Of a stretch of 64,000 nt of DNA, positions 27,694 to 36,196 are shown one piece after another. The DNA comes from Candidatus Eisenbacteria bacterium (GTDB lineage: Bacteria > Eisenbacteria > RBG-16-71-46). The translations under genes were made by a program, and so were the position numbers. Position 1 is the first letter of the stretch. The number at the start of each line of letters is the position of its first letter. The notes under the pieces are model-generated. The model was not told where the DNA came from. It saw nothing but the letters and a program-made list of their open reading frames with translations, and did no database searches. The stretch lies in NCBI GenBank assembly GCA_020847735.1, contig JADLBL010000015.1:62001-126000 (forward strand). The letters are read 5' to 3'.

Positions 27694-28296
27694 TCAGCCC
27701 CGCGGCGGGCGCAGATCGCGCTCCGGCAGGGCGTCGGCGAACGCGGGGTTGTCCTTCCACCCCGGCCGCGGACACGTGTGCCCGTCGCGCGGCGCGAACG
27801 GCGAAGTCTCGATCCGTTGCATGAGGTGCACGTAACGCGGGCAGTTCGGGAACGCCTGGCGCACGGTCAGGCGCACGACGAGCTGGGCGCCCTCCCAGGT
27901 GGCCAGCAGCGGATCGTCGTCCACGACGCGCGTCGTGCCGTTCACCCGCAGCCGGCCCGGGCGCTCCCAGTCCACGAACAACAGTCCGGCCTCGGGATTG
28001 GCCAGCAGGTTTCCGAGCGAGCGAAACTGGCCGTTGCCGTCGTAATCCGGCCACGCCAGTTCCTGCGGCGACAGCACGCGGACGAACCCCGGCATTCCCC
28101 CCTTGTAGGAGCAGTCCGGGCGACCCACGGGGTCCACGGTGGCGAGGAAGAAGTGGTCGGAGCCTTCGATGAAGTCGCGGTCGTCGGCATCGAGGGTGGT
28201 CGAGTAGGTCACGGCGTCGAGCCGGTCGGCGATCCGCCGCGAGTCGAACCGGTCCTGCAGGCGGCGCTGGCCGTCGTGGTAGCGGGCGATGGACAT
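27694..28296 (-). CDS. Pyridoxamine 5'-phosphate oxidase-fold (PPOX) protein
   Basis: A 200-residue split-barrel flavin-binding protein. The core reads FFLATVDPVGRPDCSYKGGMPGFVRVL...NLLANPEAGLLFVDWERPGRLRVNG, the classic PPOX-family pattern. These proteins bind FMN, F420 or heme; this one lacks the C-terminal PNPOx residues of true PdxH, so a pyridoxal role is unlikely. A very strong GGAGGAG site precedes ATG 28296; the longer upstream frame is out of character. It follows metH by 74 bp on the same strand. Confidence 0.87.
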   Translation of the reverse strand: MSIARYHDGQRRLQDRFDSRRIADRLDAVTYSTTLDADDRDFIEGSDHFFLATVDPVGRPDCSYKGGMPGFVRVLSPQELAWPDYDGNGQFRSLGNLLANPEAGLLFVDWERPGRLRVNGTTRVVDDDPLLATWEGAQLVVRLTVRQAFPNCPRYVHLMQRIETSPFAPRDGHTCPRPGWKDNPAFADALPERDLRPPRG

Positions 28297-28370
28297 GGGC
28301 GCGCTCCTCCTCGTTCCGGTGGTTCTGCGGAGCGTCCGGCCGTTCGCTCCCGCGAGCCGCCGGCCGCCGG

Positions 28371-31300
28371 CTACTCCTTCACCAGGTAGTACAGCGCCTG
28401 CGGGTGGTGGACGATCACCGCGCTCGTGCTCGCCTCGGGCACCAGCTGGTACGCCTGCGTCAGCGAAACGCCGATCGCCTCCTCGGGCCCGAGAAGCTGG
28501 AACAGCTTCGCCTGATCGGCGAGATCGGGACAGGCGCTGTAGCCGAACGAGTAGCGCTTTCCGCGCTCGGGCTCGATGCCCAGCTCGCGGCGGATGCGGC
28601 CGTGATGCCACTCGGCGAGCCCTTCCGCCGCGCCGACGGCGAGGCCGTGCAGGAACAGAGCCTCGGCGTACTGGCCGCGGGCGTTGAGCGCGGCGCACAT
28701 CTCCTCGGCGTTGGCGCCGACGGTCACGAGCTGGAACGCGACCACGTCGAAGCGGCTCGAGTCCGCGGGCAGGAAGTAGTCGGCGAGGCACAACCCCTCA
28801 CGCTCGGTCTGCCGCGGAAACGTGAAGCGCACGACCTCCTCGATCTTGCCGCGCGGCGTGAGCGAGCCCGGCGAGAACGCGGACGGATCGAAGACCACCA
28901 GGTCCTGCCCCTCGGACTGGCAGGGGAAGAACCCGTACACGGCCGTCGGCCGCAGCCAGCCCTTCTCCTCCGCTTCGCGCTGCAGGCGCAGCCGTCGCGG
29001 CTCGAAGTCGTTCCGGATGAGCTCGTCGAAGCCCGCCCCCGAGCCCCGGGCGCCCCAGTGCAGGCGGTAGAGCGTCTTGAGGTCCATGCCCGCGTACATG
29101 TCCGCGAACGGCACCTCGCGCACCGGCGTGACGCGCCGCCCCCACGAGGGGGGCGCGGGCACCGCGTGGTCGCGCGAAACCGAGACCTTGAAGTCCCGCT
29201 GATGCGCCTTCGACTCGGCGACGCGCGTCTCCAGCTCGGCGCTCTTGGCCTTGAACTCGAACGCCTCGCGCCGGACCCGCTCGACCAGCTTCGGGCCCTC
29301 GACCGGGTCCACCAGCGCGTTCATCGTGTCGAGCCCCTCGAACGCGTCCTTGCAGTAGTAGACGCCGGGCGCGTAGAAGACCTCGCCGTCCACCAGCGCC
29401 GCGCGGCGGCCGAAGTTGCGGTTGATCGCGGCGCCGCCGATCAGCACCGGGAACTCGAGCGCCAGCCGGTGCAGCTCGCCCACGGCGATCGGCATCTGCT
29501 TGCTCGTCGAGACGAGCAGCGCCGACAGCCCGATCGCGGTCGCCTTCACCTCGCGGGCCTGCTCGAGGATGCGCTGCACCGGAACCTGCTTGCCGAGGTC
29601 GAACACCGTGTAGCCGTTGTTCGACAGGATCGTCTTGACCAGGTTCTTGCCGATGTCGTGCACGTCGCCGTACACGGTCGCGAGCACGACCCGGCCCTTG
29701 CTGACGTCGGCCTTCTTCTCGAGGTAGTGCTCGAGCTGGGCGACCGCCTTCTTCATCACCTCGGCGCTCTGCAGCACGAACGGCAGGATGAGCTCGCCGG
29801 CGCCGAACTTGTCGCCGACCTCCTTCATCGCCGGCAGCAGCACGGTGTTCAGCACCTCCACCGCCGCCTGGCGCTTGACCGCCTCGTCCACCAGCCCCTC
29901 GATGCCGGCCGGCTTGCGGTGCAGGATCTGGAAGTGCAGCCGCTGCTCGACGCTCATCGCCGCCTCGGCCGCGTCGTCCTCCTTCGCGCGCGCGTCGGGC
30001 GCGCGGCCCTCGAAGTGGGCGATGTACTTCGCCAGCGCCTGCGGGTCGCGGTCGAAGACGAGGTCGTCCGCGAGACGCCGGTCGTCCTCGGAGAGTTCCG
30101 CGTAGGGAACGACGTCGGCCGGGTTCACGATCGCCGCGTCCAGGCCCGCCTGCACGCAGTGGTACAGGAAGACGCTGTTGAGCACCGCGCGCGCCTCGCG
30201 GCCCAGTCCGAACGAAACGTTCGAGACGCCCAGCGAGGTGAGCACCCCCGGCAACTCGCGCTTGATGAGCCGGATTCCCTCGATGGTCTCGATGCCGCTG
30301 CGGCGGAACTCGTCGTCGCCGGTCGCCAGCGTGAACGTGAGCGCGTCGAAGATCAACAGCTCGGGGGGCAGACCGAACTCGCCCGTGACGATGTCGCGGA
30401 TGCGGCGGGCCACTTCGAGCTTGCGCTCCGCGGTCTTCGCCATCCCGGTCTCGTCGATCGTCAGCGCGATGACCGCCGCGCCGTAGGTCCGCACCAGCGG
30501 CATCACCGCGTCGATCCGGCCGCGGCCGTTCTCGAGGTTGATCGAGTTGACGATCGCCGCGCCGGGACACGCCTGAAGCGCGGCTTCGATCACCGGCGCC
30601 TCGGTCGAGTCGATGCAGAGCGGCGCCTCGACCGACAGCGACAGCTTCTTCACCAGCGCGCGCATCATCTCCTTCTCGTCGGTGCGTTCGGTGAGGGCGA
30701 GGCAGACGTCCAGCACGTGCGCGCCGCCCTCCACCTGCTGGCGGGCGACGGGGATCATGTCGTCCAGTCGGGACTCGAGCGCCAGCGCCTTGACCCTGCG
30801 CGAGCCCTGCGTGTTGAGCCGCTCGCCGATCAGCAGCGGCGCGGGCTCCTGCCGCAGGCTCGCCGCCGTCATGCCGCTCGACACGCTCCAGGGTCCGCGC
30901 GCGGGCCGCTGGCGCGGCGCGACGCGCCCGACGGCCGCGACCAGCGAGCGGATGTGCTCGGGGGTCGTGCCGCAGCAGCCGCCCACCGCGTTCACCCCCA
31001 GGTCGAGCACGAACTCGCGCAGCGTCTCGGCGAACGGTTCGGGCCGCATCGGATAGAGCGTGCGCCCGCCGTCGTTGATGGGCAGGCCCGCGTTCGGGAT
31101 GCAGTGCACCGGCGTCGAGGCGTTCTCGCACAGGTAACGGATCGAGTCGCGCATCAGGTCGGGCCCGGTCGAGCAGTTGAGCCCGATGACGTCCGCCCGC
31201 ATGGCTTCGAGAGTCGCGAGGGCGCCACGCACGTCGGTGCCCAGCAGCATGCGGCCCGTCGGATCGAGCGTGACCGAGCACTGGATCGGCACGACGCGGC

Positions 31301-31859
31301 CGGCCAGCGTCATGGCTTCGCGCGCGGCCAGCATCTGCGCCTTCATCTCGAGGATGTCCTGGCAGGTCTCGAGAATCAGCACGTCGGCTCCGCCTTCGAT
31401 CAGCCCGCGCGCCTGGTCACGGAACGACTCGACGAGATCGGCCAGCGTCAGCCGGCCGAGTTCGGGATCCTCCGAGGACGGCAGGTAGCCCGAAGGCCCC
31501 ATCGAACCCGCGACGAAGCGCGGTCGTCCGTCGGCGGCGTAGCGGTCCGCGACCCGGCGGGCGATCGTGGCGGCCGCGCGGTTCAGCTCGAGCGTGCGCG
31601 CGCCGAGTTCCCACTCGTCGAGCCGCGTGCGCGAGGCCTGGAACGAGTTGGTCTCGACGATGTCGGCCCCGGCGTCGAAGTACGCGGCGTGGATGCCCTC
31701 GACGACGTCGGGACGGGTCAGGCTCAGGTAATCAATGCAGCCTTCCCAGCGCTTGCCGCCGAAGTCGGCGGCGGAGAGGTCGCGGGCCTGCACCTGCGTG
31801 CCCATGCCGCCGTCGAAGAACAGGACGCGCTCGCGCAGGGTTTCGAGAAGCTTGCTCAT
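28371..31859 (-). CDS. metH: Cobalamin-dependent methionine synthase
   Basis: A 1162-residue full-length MetH that methylates homocysteine using methylcobalamin and 5-methyltetrahydrofolate. The N-terminal homocysteine domain (1-~310) ends with the zinc ligands in VGGCCGTTPEH. The pterin-binding domain follows (about 335-600; LLIGERLNTQGSRRVKALAL). The B12 cap and B12-binding domain (about 625-880) contains the lower-ligand DxHxxG motif in YGDVHDIGKNLV near residue 730. The reactivation domain with the AdoMet site reaches the C-terminus (GYSACPDLADQAKLFQLL). E. coli MetH has 1227 residues. It has a good promoter and a leader of about 80 nt, in which I saw no cobalamin or SAM riboswitch. Confidence 0.97.
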   Translation of the reverse strand: MSKLLETLRERVLFFDGGMGTQVQARDLSAADFGGKRWEGCIDYLSLTRPDVVEGIHAAYFDAGADIVETNSFQASRTRLDEWELGARTLELNRAAATIARRVADRYAADGRPRFVAGSMGPSGYLPSSEDPELGRLTLADLVESFRDQARGLIEGGADVLILETCQDILEMKAQMLAAREAMTLAGRVVPIQCSVTLDPTGRMLLGTDVRGALATLEAMRADVIGLNCSTGPDLMRDSIRYLCENASTPVHCIPNAGLPINDGGRTLYPMRPEPFAETLREFVLDLGVNAVGGCCGTTPEHIRSLVAAVGRVAPRQRPARGPWSVSSGMTAASLRQEPAPLLIGERLNTQGSRRVKALALESRLDDMIPVARQQVEGGAHVLDVCLALTERTDEKEMMRALVKKLSLSVEAPLCIDSTEAPVIEAALQACPGAAIVNSINLENGRGRIDAVMPLVRTYGAAVIALTIDETGMAKTAERKLEVARRIRDIVTGEFGLPPELLIFDALTFTLATGDDEFRRSGIETIEGIRLIKRELPGVLTSLGVSNVSFGLGREARAVLNSVFLYHCVQAGLDAAIVNPADVVPYAELSEDDRRLADDLVFDRDPQALAKYIAHFEGRAPDARAKEDDAAEAAMSVEQRLHFQILHRKPAGIEGLVDEAVKRQAAVEVLNTVLLPAMKEVGDKFGAGELILPFVLQSAEVMKKAVAQLEHYLEKKADVSKGRVVLATVYGDVHDIGKNLVKTILSNNGYTVFDLGKQVPVQRILEQAREVKATAIGLSALLVSTSKQMPIAVGELHRLALEFPVLIGGAAINRNFGRRAALVDGEVFYAPGVYYCKDAFEGLDTMNALVDPVEGPKLVERVRREAFEFKAKSAELETRVAESKAHQRDFKVSVSRDHAVPAPPSWGRRVTPVREVPFADMYAGMDLKTLYRLHWGARGSGAGFDELIRNDFEPRRLRLQREAEEKGWLRPTAVYGFFPCQSEGQDLVVFDPSAFSPGSLTPRGKIEEVVRFTFPRQTEREGLCLADYFLPADSSRFDVVAFQLVTVGANAEEMCAALNARGQYAEALFLHGLAVGAAEGLAEWHHGRIRRELGIEPERGKRYSFGYSACPDLADQAKLFQLLGPEEAIGVSLTQAYQLVPEASTSAVIVHHPQALYYLVKE

Positions 31860-31947
31860 GGCTGTCCGGGAACTCCTGGGGCGCATCGGGCCCCGCGCGG
31901 CGCCGCGCGGCCGTGGCGTCGGGTTCGTTGGGTGTGAGTGACCCGGA

Positions 31948-31977
31948 ATGCTATCGGACGGCTTCGGCCCGCCGCAA
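31948..31977 (-). promoter_or_regulatory. Promoter candidate for metH
   Basis: On the minus strand TTGCGG (31977-31972) and TAGCAT (31953-31948) are separated by 18 bases, about 90 bases before the metH start. It lies back to back with the SixA-like gene start. Confidence 0.45.
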
Positions 31978-32005
31978 ATGCGGGCGGACGGCCGTCCGTC
32001 TCGCG

Positions 32006-32011
32006 TATGAT
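32006..32011 (+). promoter_or_regulatory. -10 box adjoining the sixA-like start codon (leaderless candidate)
   Basis: TATGAT (32006-32011) is followed by seven bases and then ATG 32019, exactly where +1 would fall. No Shine-Dalgarno is present. The pattern suggests a leaderless transcript. Confidence 0.4.
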
Positions 32012-32018
32012 GCCGCGC

Positions 32019-32495
32019 ATGATCCCCACTCCGGGCACGACGCTCTGCCTGCTGCGGCACGGCCGCGCGCTGGGGCAGGGCCCCGACGCGGCTCTCGTCC
32101 ACGAGGGCGAGCAGTACGTGATCCGGCTCGGGCAGCGGCTCGCGCGCGAGGGCTTCGCGCCGCGCCGCGCGTACTGCAGCCCCTACCTACGGGCCCGCGA
32201 AACCGCCCGGCTCCTGCTCGCCGAGGTCGCGCCCGGGCTCGCGGCGACGCCGCTGAGCGCGCTCACCCCCGAGCGGGAGCCGGAGGAGACGCGTGCGGCG
32301 CTGGCGTCGCTCGACCTGCCGTCCGGCCGGGTGCTGGTGGTCGCCCACCTGCCCCTGCTCGGGCTGCTCGTGCAACACCTCGCCGACGAGGTCGTGACCT
32401 TCATGCCCGGCACCCTCGTGGAGATCGAAGTGGACCGGGACTGCGACCATGGGAGCGTCACGCGCATCCTGGACCCCGACGTGCCCGGCAGCTGA
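32019..32495 (+). CDS. SixA-like histidine phosphatase
   Basis: A 158-residue histidine-phosphatase-superfamily protein with the phospho-acceptor RHG at 13-15 (LCLLRHGRA), the second conserved arginine in SPYLRARETARLL, and the catalytic His in VVAHLPLLGLLV. Size and motifs match SixA, which removes phosphate from histidine phosphotransfer proteins; no two-component genes are adjacent, so the target is unknown. Several ATGs occur (31938, 32007, 32010, 32019). 32019 is preferred because it lies seven bases after a TATGAT -10 box and starts just before the first conserved strand. Confidence 0.83.
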   Translation: MIPTPGTTLCLLRHGRALGQGPDAALVHEGEQYVIRLGQRLAREGFAPRRAYCSPYLRARETARLLLAEVAPGLAATPLSALTPEREPEETRAALASLDLPSGRVLVVAHLPLLGLLVQHLADEVVTFMPGTLVEIEVDRDCDHGSVTRILDPDVPGS

Positions 32496-32541
32496 GCCGG
32501 CCGGGGGCCGCGTTCGCACCCTTCCTGGGAGGGAAGCCCGT

Positions 32542-33249
32542 ATGAACTCGTTGAAATCCAAGGTCGCGCTCGTCACCGGCGGCAATCGCGGCATCGGCCG
32601 CGGCATCGCCGAAGCGCTCGTGGGCGAGGGCCTGGTGGTCGCGATCACCGCCCGGAAGGAAGGCGACGCCACCTCCGCCGCGCGCGAGATCGGCGCCGCC
32701 CGCGGCTACGCGTGCGACGTTCGGCGCCCGGGGGACGTTCAGGCCCTGTTCGCGGCGCTCGACCGTGACCTGGGCGGCGTGGACGTGCTCGTCAACAACG
32801 CGGGTGTCGGACACTTCGCGCCGGTCGCCGAGATGAGCGTCGAGGACTGGCAGGCGGTGATCGAGACCAACCTGAACGGCCTCTTCTACTGCACGCGCGA
32901 GGCGCTGCCGCGCATGCAGGCGCGCGGCGGCGGCTACGTGTTCAACCTCTCCTCGCTCGCCGGCCGCCACGCGATGGTCGGCGGCGGGGCCTACTGCGCG
33001 AGCAAGCACGCGGTCAACGGCTTCAGCGAGGTGCTCTTCCAGGAAGTGCGCCACGCCGGCATTCGCGTGACCTGCCTCATGCCGGGCAGCGTCGCGACCG
33101 CGTTCGGCCGCGGCACGGCCGACAAGCAGGAATGGGCGCTTCAGCCGTCCGACGTCGGCGAAATGGTCGTGGACCTGCTGCGCACCTCGCCGCGCGCCCT
33201 GCACAGCCGGGTCGAGATGCGTCCGGCGAGGCCCCCGAAGAAGCCCTGA
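32542..33249 (+). CDS. Short-chain dehydrogenase/reductase
   Basis: A 235-residue classical SDR: nucleotide loop TGGNRGIG at 12-19, NNAG near 88, catalytic Ser in NLSSLAGR and the YxxxK pair in YCASKHA. The family oxidises or reduces alcohols and ketones (NAD(P)H); the substrate is unknown. A near-perfect GGGAGGGAAG ribosome site precedes ATG 32542. It begins 46 bp after the SixA-like gene, probably in one operon. Confidence 0.92.
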   Translation: MNSLKSKVALVTGGNRGIGRGIAEALVGEGLVVAITARKEGDATSAAREIGAARGYACDVRRPGDVQALFAALDRDLGGVDVLVNNAGVGHFAPVAEMSVEDWQAVIETNLNGLFYCTREALPRMQARGGGYVFNLSSLAGRHAMVGGGAYCASKHAVNGFSEVLFQEVRHAGIRVTCLMPGSVATAFGRGTADKQEWALQPSDVGEMVVDLLRTSPRALHSRVEMRPARPPKKP

Positions 33250-33318
33250 GCCGGCGGCGTCGTGGGCGCGGCCGTTCCGCGCTCGGCGCCCGAATCGCCC
33301 CGCCGGGCCGTGCTTCGC

Positions 33319-33348
33319 TTGGTGGCCCCCGTGGCCCTTCGCTAACTT
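33319..33348 (+). promoter_or_regulatory. Promoter candidate for the M3 peptidase gene
   Basis: TTGGTG (33319-33324) and TAACTT (33343-33348) with 18-bp spacing, about 90 bases before GTG 33439. Confidence 0.35.
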
Positions 33349-33438
33349 CACCGCTCGCCTCATGTCGGCCGTGCCGTGAGACCCTGGCCGACGCCGGCTT
33401 CGCGCAATGCCTCCCACTCCAAATACCACGGAGGATCC

Positions 33439-35478
33439 GTGATCCGTTTTCGCCCGCTCGCGCTCGCGGCGCTGCTGCTCGCGACGCCCCTGACCCCCTG
33501 CCTCGCGGCCCCGGCCACCGTGGCCATGCCGCCGGACGAGGCGCCGTTCTGGACCGGCAGGCCCGATTCGGCCGCCTTCGACGTCCGGCAGCGCCGGCGG
33601 CTGTCGCTCGCCAGGACCGCGATCGACAAGATGCTCGCCGTCCGCGGGCCGCGCACGATCGCGAACACGCTCGTCCCCTACGACGAAGCCCTGCGCCAGC
33701 TCGACATGGCCGGCTCGCAGGCGAGCCTCGCCGAGAACGTGCTGCCCGACCGGGCGACGCGCAACGCCGCCGAGAAACTGAGCCAGGACGTGGCCGCCTA
33801 CTTCACCGAGCTGTCGCTCAATCGCAAGGTCTACGACGCGCTCGCCGCGCTCGACCTCGCGGGGACGGACCCCGCCACGAAGTACTACGTCACCCGCACG
33901 CTGCGGGACTTCCGTCTCGCCGGCGTGAACAAGGACGACGCGACACGCGCGAGGATCAAGCAGGTCAGCGACGAGGTCGTCGCCGTGGGCCAGGAGTTCG
34001 GCCGCAACATCCGCGAGGACAAGTCCACCATCACCTGCACCCCGGACGAGCTGGCGGGACTTCCGGCCGACTACATCGCGCGCCACGCGCCCGGCCCCGA
34101 CGGCCGCATCACGCTGTCCATCGAGTACCCGGACGCCATCCCGCTGTTCGCGTACGCGAAGAGCGACGACGTGCGGCGGCGGATGTACATGGCGTACAAC
34201 AACCGGGCGTGGCCGAAGAACATGGCGGTGCTCGACAGCCTGCGCGCGAAGCGCCACGAGCTGGCGACGCTGCTGGGCTTCCCGAACTGGGCCGATTGCA
34301 TCACCGCCGACAAGATGGTCGGCTCGGCCGCGAACGCGCGCGGCTTCATCGATCGCGTCGTCGCCGCCTCGGCGGACCGGCAGGCGCGCGAGTACGAGCA
34401 ACTGCTCGCGGCCAAGCGCAAGGAAGTCCCGGACGCGACGGTCGTGAACTTCTGGGAGGTCAATTACTACAAGGAGCAGGTCCGCAAGGCCGACTACGAC
34501 TTCGACTCCCAGCAGATGCGGCCCTACCTGCCGTACGACCGCGTCAAGGACGGCATCCTCGCGACCGCGGCGAAGCTCTTCGACGTCGAGTTCCGGCGCG
34601 TGAAGGACGCCCCGGTGTGGAGCCCGGACGTCGAGTGCTACGAGTTGTGGGACGGGGGCAAGCTCGCGGGACGCTTCTACCTCGACATGCATCCGCGTGC
34701 GGACAAGTACAACCACGCCGCCCAGTTCGACATCCGCACCGGCATCGAGGGCCGGCAGATTCCCGAGGCCGCCCTCGTCTGCAACTTCCCGGGCGGCACG
34801 CCGGGCGACCCGGGCCTGTGCGAGATCAGCGACGCGACGACCTTCTTCCACGAGTTCGGCCACCTGCTGCACACCATGTTCGCCGGCCACGGCCGCTGGG
34901 TCGGCATCGGCGGCATCCGCACCGAGCAGGACTTCGTGGAAGCGCCCTCGCAGATGCTCGAGGAGTGGATGAAGAGCCCCGAGGTCCTGGCCTCGTTCGC
35001 GAAGAACTACCAGACGGACGAACCGGTTCCGGCCGATCTGGTCCGGCGCATGAACCGCGCGAACGCCTTCGCCAAGGGGATCGACGTGCGGCGGCAGATG
35101 GTCTACGCCGGCTCGTCGCTCGCCTGCTACGACCGCGACCCGAACGGGGTGGACACGGACGCGCTGTTCTCGGACCTGGTCAGGAAGTACCAGCCGTTCC
35201 CGTTCGTCGAGGGCACGCACTTCCAGTGCGCCTTCGGCCACCTGAACGGCTACTCGGCCGTCTACTACACGTACATGTGGTCGCTGGTCATCGCCAAGGA
35301 CATGTTCTCGAAGTTCGACCCGGCCCACATGCTGGCGCCCGGCGCGGCGAAGGAGTACCGCATGAAGGTGCTCGCGCCCGGCGGCTCGAAGCCCGCCGCC
35401 CAGCTGGTCGCCGACTTCCTCGGCCGGCCGTTCAACGAAAACGCCTGGAAGGAGTGGCTGAACCGCGTCGACCAGTAG
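33439..35478 (+). CDS. Exported M3 family zinc oligopeptidase
   Basis: A 679-residue metallopeptidase of the thimet oligopeptidase/Dcp (M3) family. The zinc motif HEFGH sits near residues 472-476 within TTFFHEFGHLLHTMF, with the downstream glutamate ligand in FVEAPSQMLEEW. An N-terminal signal peptide (VIRFRPLALAALLLATPLTPCLAAPA) suggests export to the periplasm. GTG 33439 follows ACGGAGGAT; an ATG at 33376 has no ribosome site. M3 enzymes cut peptides of up to about 20 residues, so a role in peptide scavenging is likely. It has its own promoter and a strong 3' hairpin. Confidence 0.92.
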   Translation: MIRFRPLALAALLLATPLTPCLAAPATVAMPPDEAPFWTGRPDSAAFDVRQRRRLSLARTAIDKMLAVRGPRTIANTLVPYDEALRQLDMAGSQASLAENVLPDRATRNAAEKLSQDVAAYFTELSLNRKVYDALAALDLAGTDPATKYYVTRTLRDFRLAGVNKDDATRARIKQVSDEVVAVGQEFGRNIREDKSTITCTPDELAGLPADYIARHAPGPDGRITLSIEYPDAIPLFAYAKSDDVRRRMYMAYNNRAWPKNMAVLDSLRAKRHELATLLGFPNWADCITADKMVGSAANARGFIDRVVAASADRQAREYEQLLAAKRKEVPDATVVNFWEVNYYKEQVRKADYDFDSQQMRPYLPYDRVKDGILATAAKLFDVEFRRVKDAPVWSPDVECYELWDGGKLAGRFYLDMHPRADKYNHAAQFDIRTGIEGRQIPEAALVCNFPGGTPGDPGLCEISDATTFFHEFGHLLHTMFAGHGRWVGIGGIRTEQDFVEAPSQMLEEWMKSPEVLASFAKNYQTDEPVPADLVRRMNRANAFAKGIDVRRQMVYAGSSLACYDRDPNGVDTDALFSDLVRKYQPFPFVEGTHFQCAFGHLNGYSAVYYTYMWSLVIAKDMFSKFDPAHMLAPGAAKEYRMKVLAPGGSKPAAQLVADFLGRPFNENAWKEWLNRVDQ

Positions 35479-35497
35479 GCGGTGCGATGGTCGCGGT

Positions 35498-35535
35498 GCG
35501 AACGCCGGCCCGGGGCGACCCGGGCCGGCGTTCGC
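35498..35535 (+). terminator. Perfect 17-bp hairpin with GCGA tetraloop after the M3 peptidase gene
   Basis: The left arm (35498-35514) and right arm (35519-35535) are perfectly complementary around a GNRA-type loop. It begins 20 bases after the stop codon. No U-tract follows, so termination may need Rho or be U-independent. Confidence 0.6.
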
Positions 35536-35571
35536 GTGACCGTCCCCGCCGGGGCCGGCACGGTCCGGGCT

Positions 35572-35600
35572 TTGCCGCCGCGTATGCCGGTTCCTACACT
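35572..35600 (+). promoter_or_regulatory. Promoter immediately before the ECF sigma gene
   Basis: TTGCCG (35572-35577) and TACACT (35595-35600) are spaced by 17 bases. The ATG begins eight bases after the -10, and no ribosome site exists, so the mRNA may be leaderless. Confidence 0.5.
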
Positions 35601-35608
35601 GTCCCGGC

Positions 35609-36196
35609 ATGACCGCCCCGGACCCCGAATCCACCGCCGCCCTCCTGCAGCGCATTCGCGCCGGGGACGAGGCGGCGCGCGAACGGCTGCTGCAGCGCTA
35701 TCTGCCGATCCTGCGCCGGTGGGCGCACGGCCGGTTGCCGGCGAAGGCCCGCGGCTTCGCCGACACCGACGACCTTGTGCAGATCACCTTGATCCGGGTG
35801 TTGAAGCAATTGGAGAGGTTCGATCCCCGGCACGAAGGGGCGTTCCTCGCCTACCTGAGGCGCATCCTGATCAACGCCATGCGCGACGAGATCGCGCGGG
35901 CCGCCACGCGCGGCCGCCAGGAGGAGCCGGGCGAGAGCCTCGTGGACCGGGGCGCCTCGCCGCTCGAGCACGCGCTCGAGCGCGACATGCTCGAGCGCTA
36001 CGACAGGGCGTTCGAAAGGCTGGGCGAAGAGCAACAGGAGGCGGTCTTCATGCGGATCGAAATGGGACTTTCGTACGACGAGATCGCGACCGCGATGGAC
36101 AAGAACTCGGCGAACACGGCGCGGATGATCGTGGCCCGCGGGCTCGCGCGGCTGGCGGAGAACATGGAGGAGCCCGGTGGCGGCGCCCGAAGCTGA
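35609..36196 (+). CDS. ECF-like RNA polymerase sigma factor
   Basis: A 195-residue two-domain sigma factor. Region 2 is around residues 25-100 (FADTDDLVQITLIRVLKQLERFDP) and region 4 around 125-185 (DRAFERLGEEQQEAVFMRIEMGLSYDEIATAMDKNSANTARM, a helix-turn-helix). No anti-sigma gene is adjacent; instead a Ser/Thr kinase gene overlaps its 3' end. The 2.2 region reads A-D-T-D-D, with a Thr at residue 53 inside the acidic patch that normally contacts core polymerase. This recalls ECF43-type factors, which need Thr phosphorylation by a linked kinase. Regulation by phosphorylation is therefore an inference. Confidence 0.88.
   Translation: MTAPDPESTAALLQRIRAGDEAARERLLQRYLPILRRWAHGRLPAKARGFADTDDLVQITLIRVLKQLERFDPRHEGAFLAYLRRILINAMRDEIARAATRGRQEEPGESLVDRGASPLEHALERDMLERYDRAFERLGEEQQEAVFMRIEMGLSYDEIATAMDKNSANTARMIVARGLARLAENMEEPGGGARS

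Noticed and set aside
28404-31937. A 1177-codon plus-strand open frame opposite metH
   Set aside because: Same reason: it shadows MetH, and its protein is low-quality Arg/Val/Asp-rich sequence.
31860-31947. Cobalamin or SAM riboswitch in the metH leader
   Set aside because: No B12-box or SAM-box core could be found; the leader is too short for a full cobalamin riboswitch.
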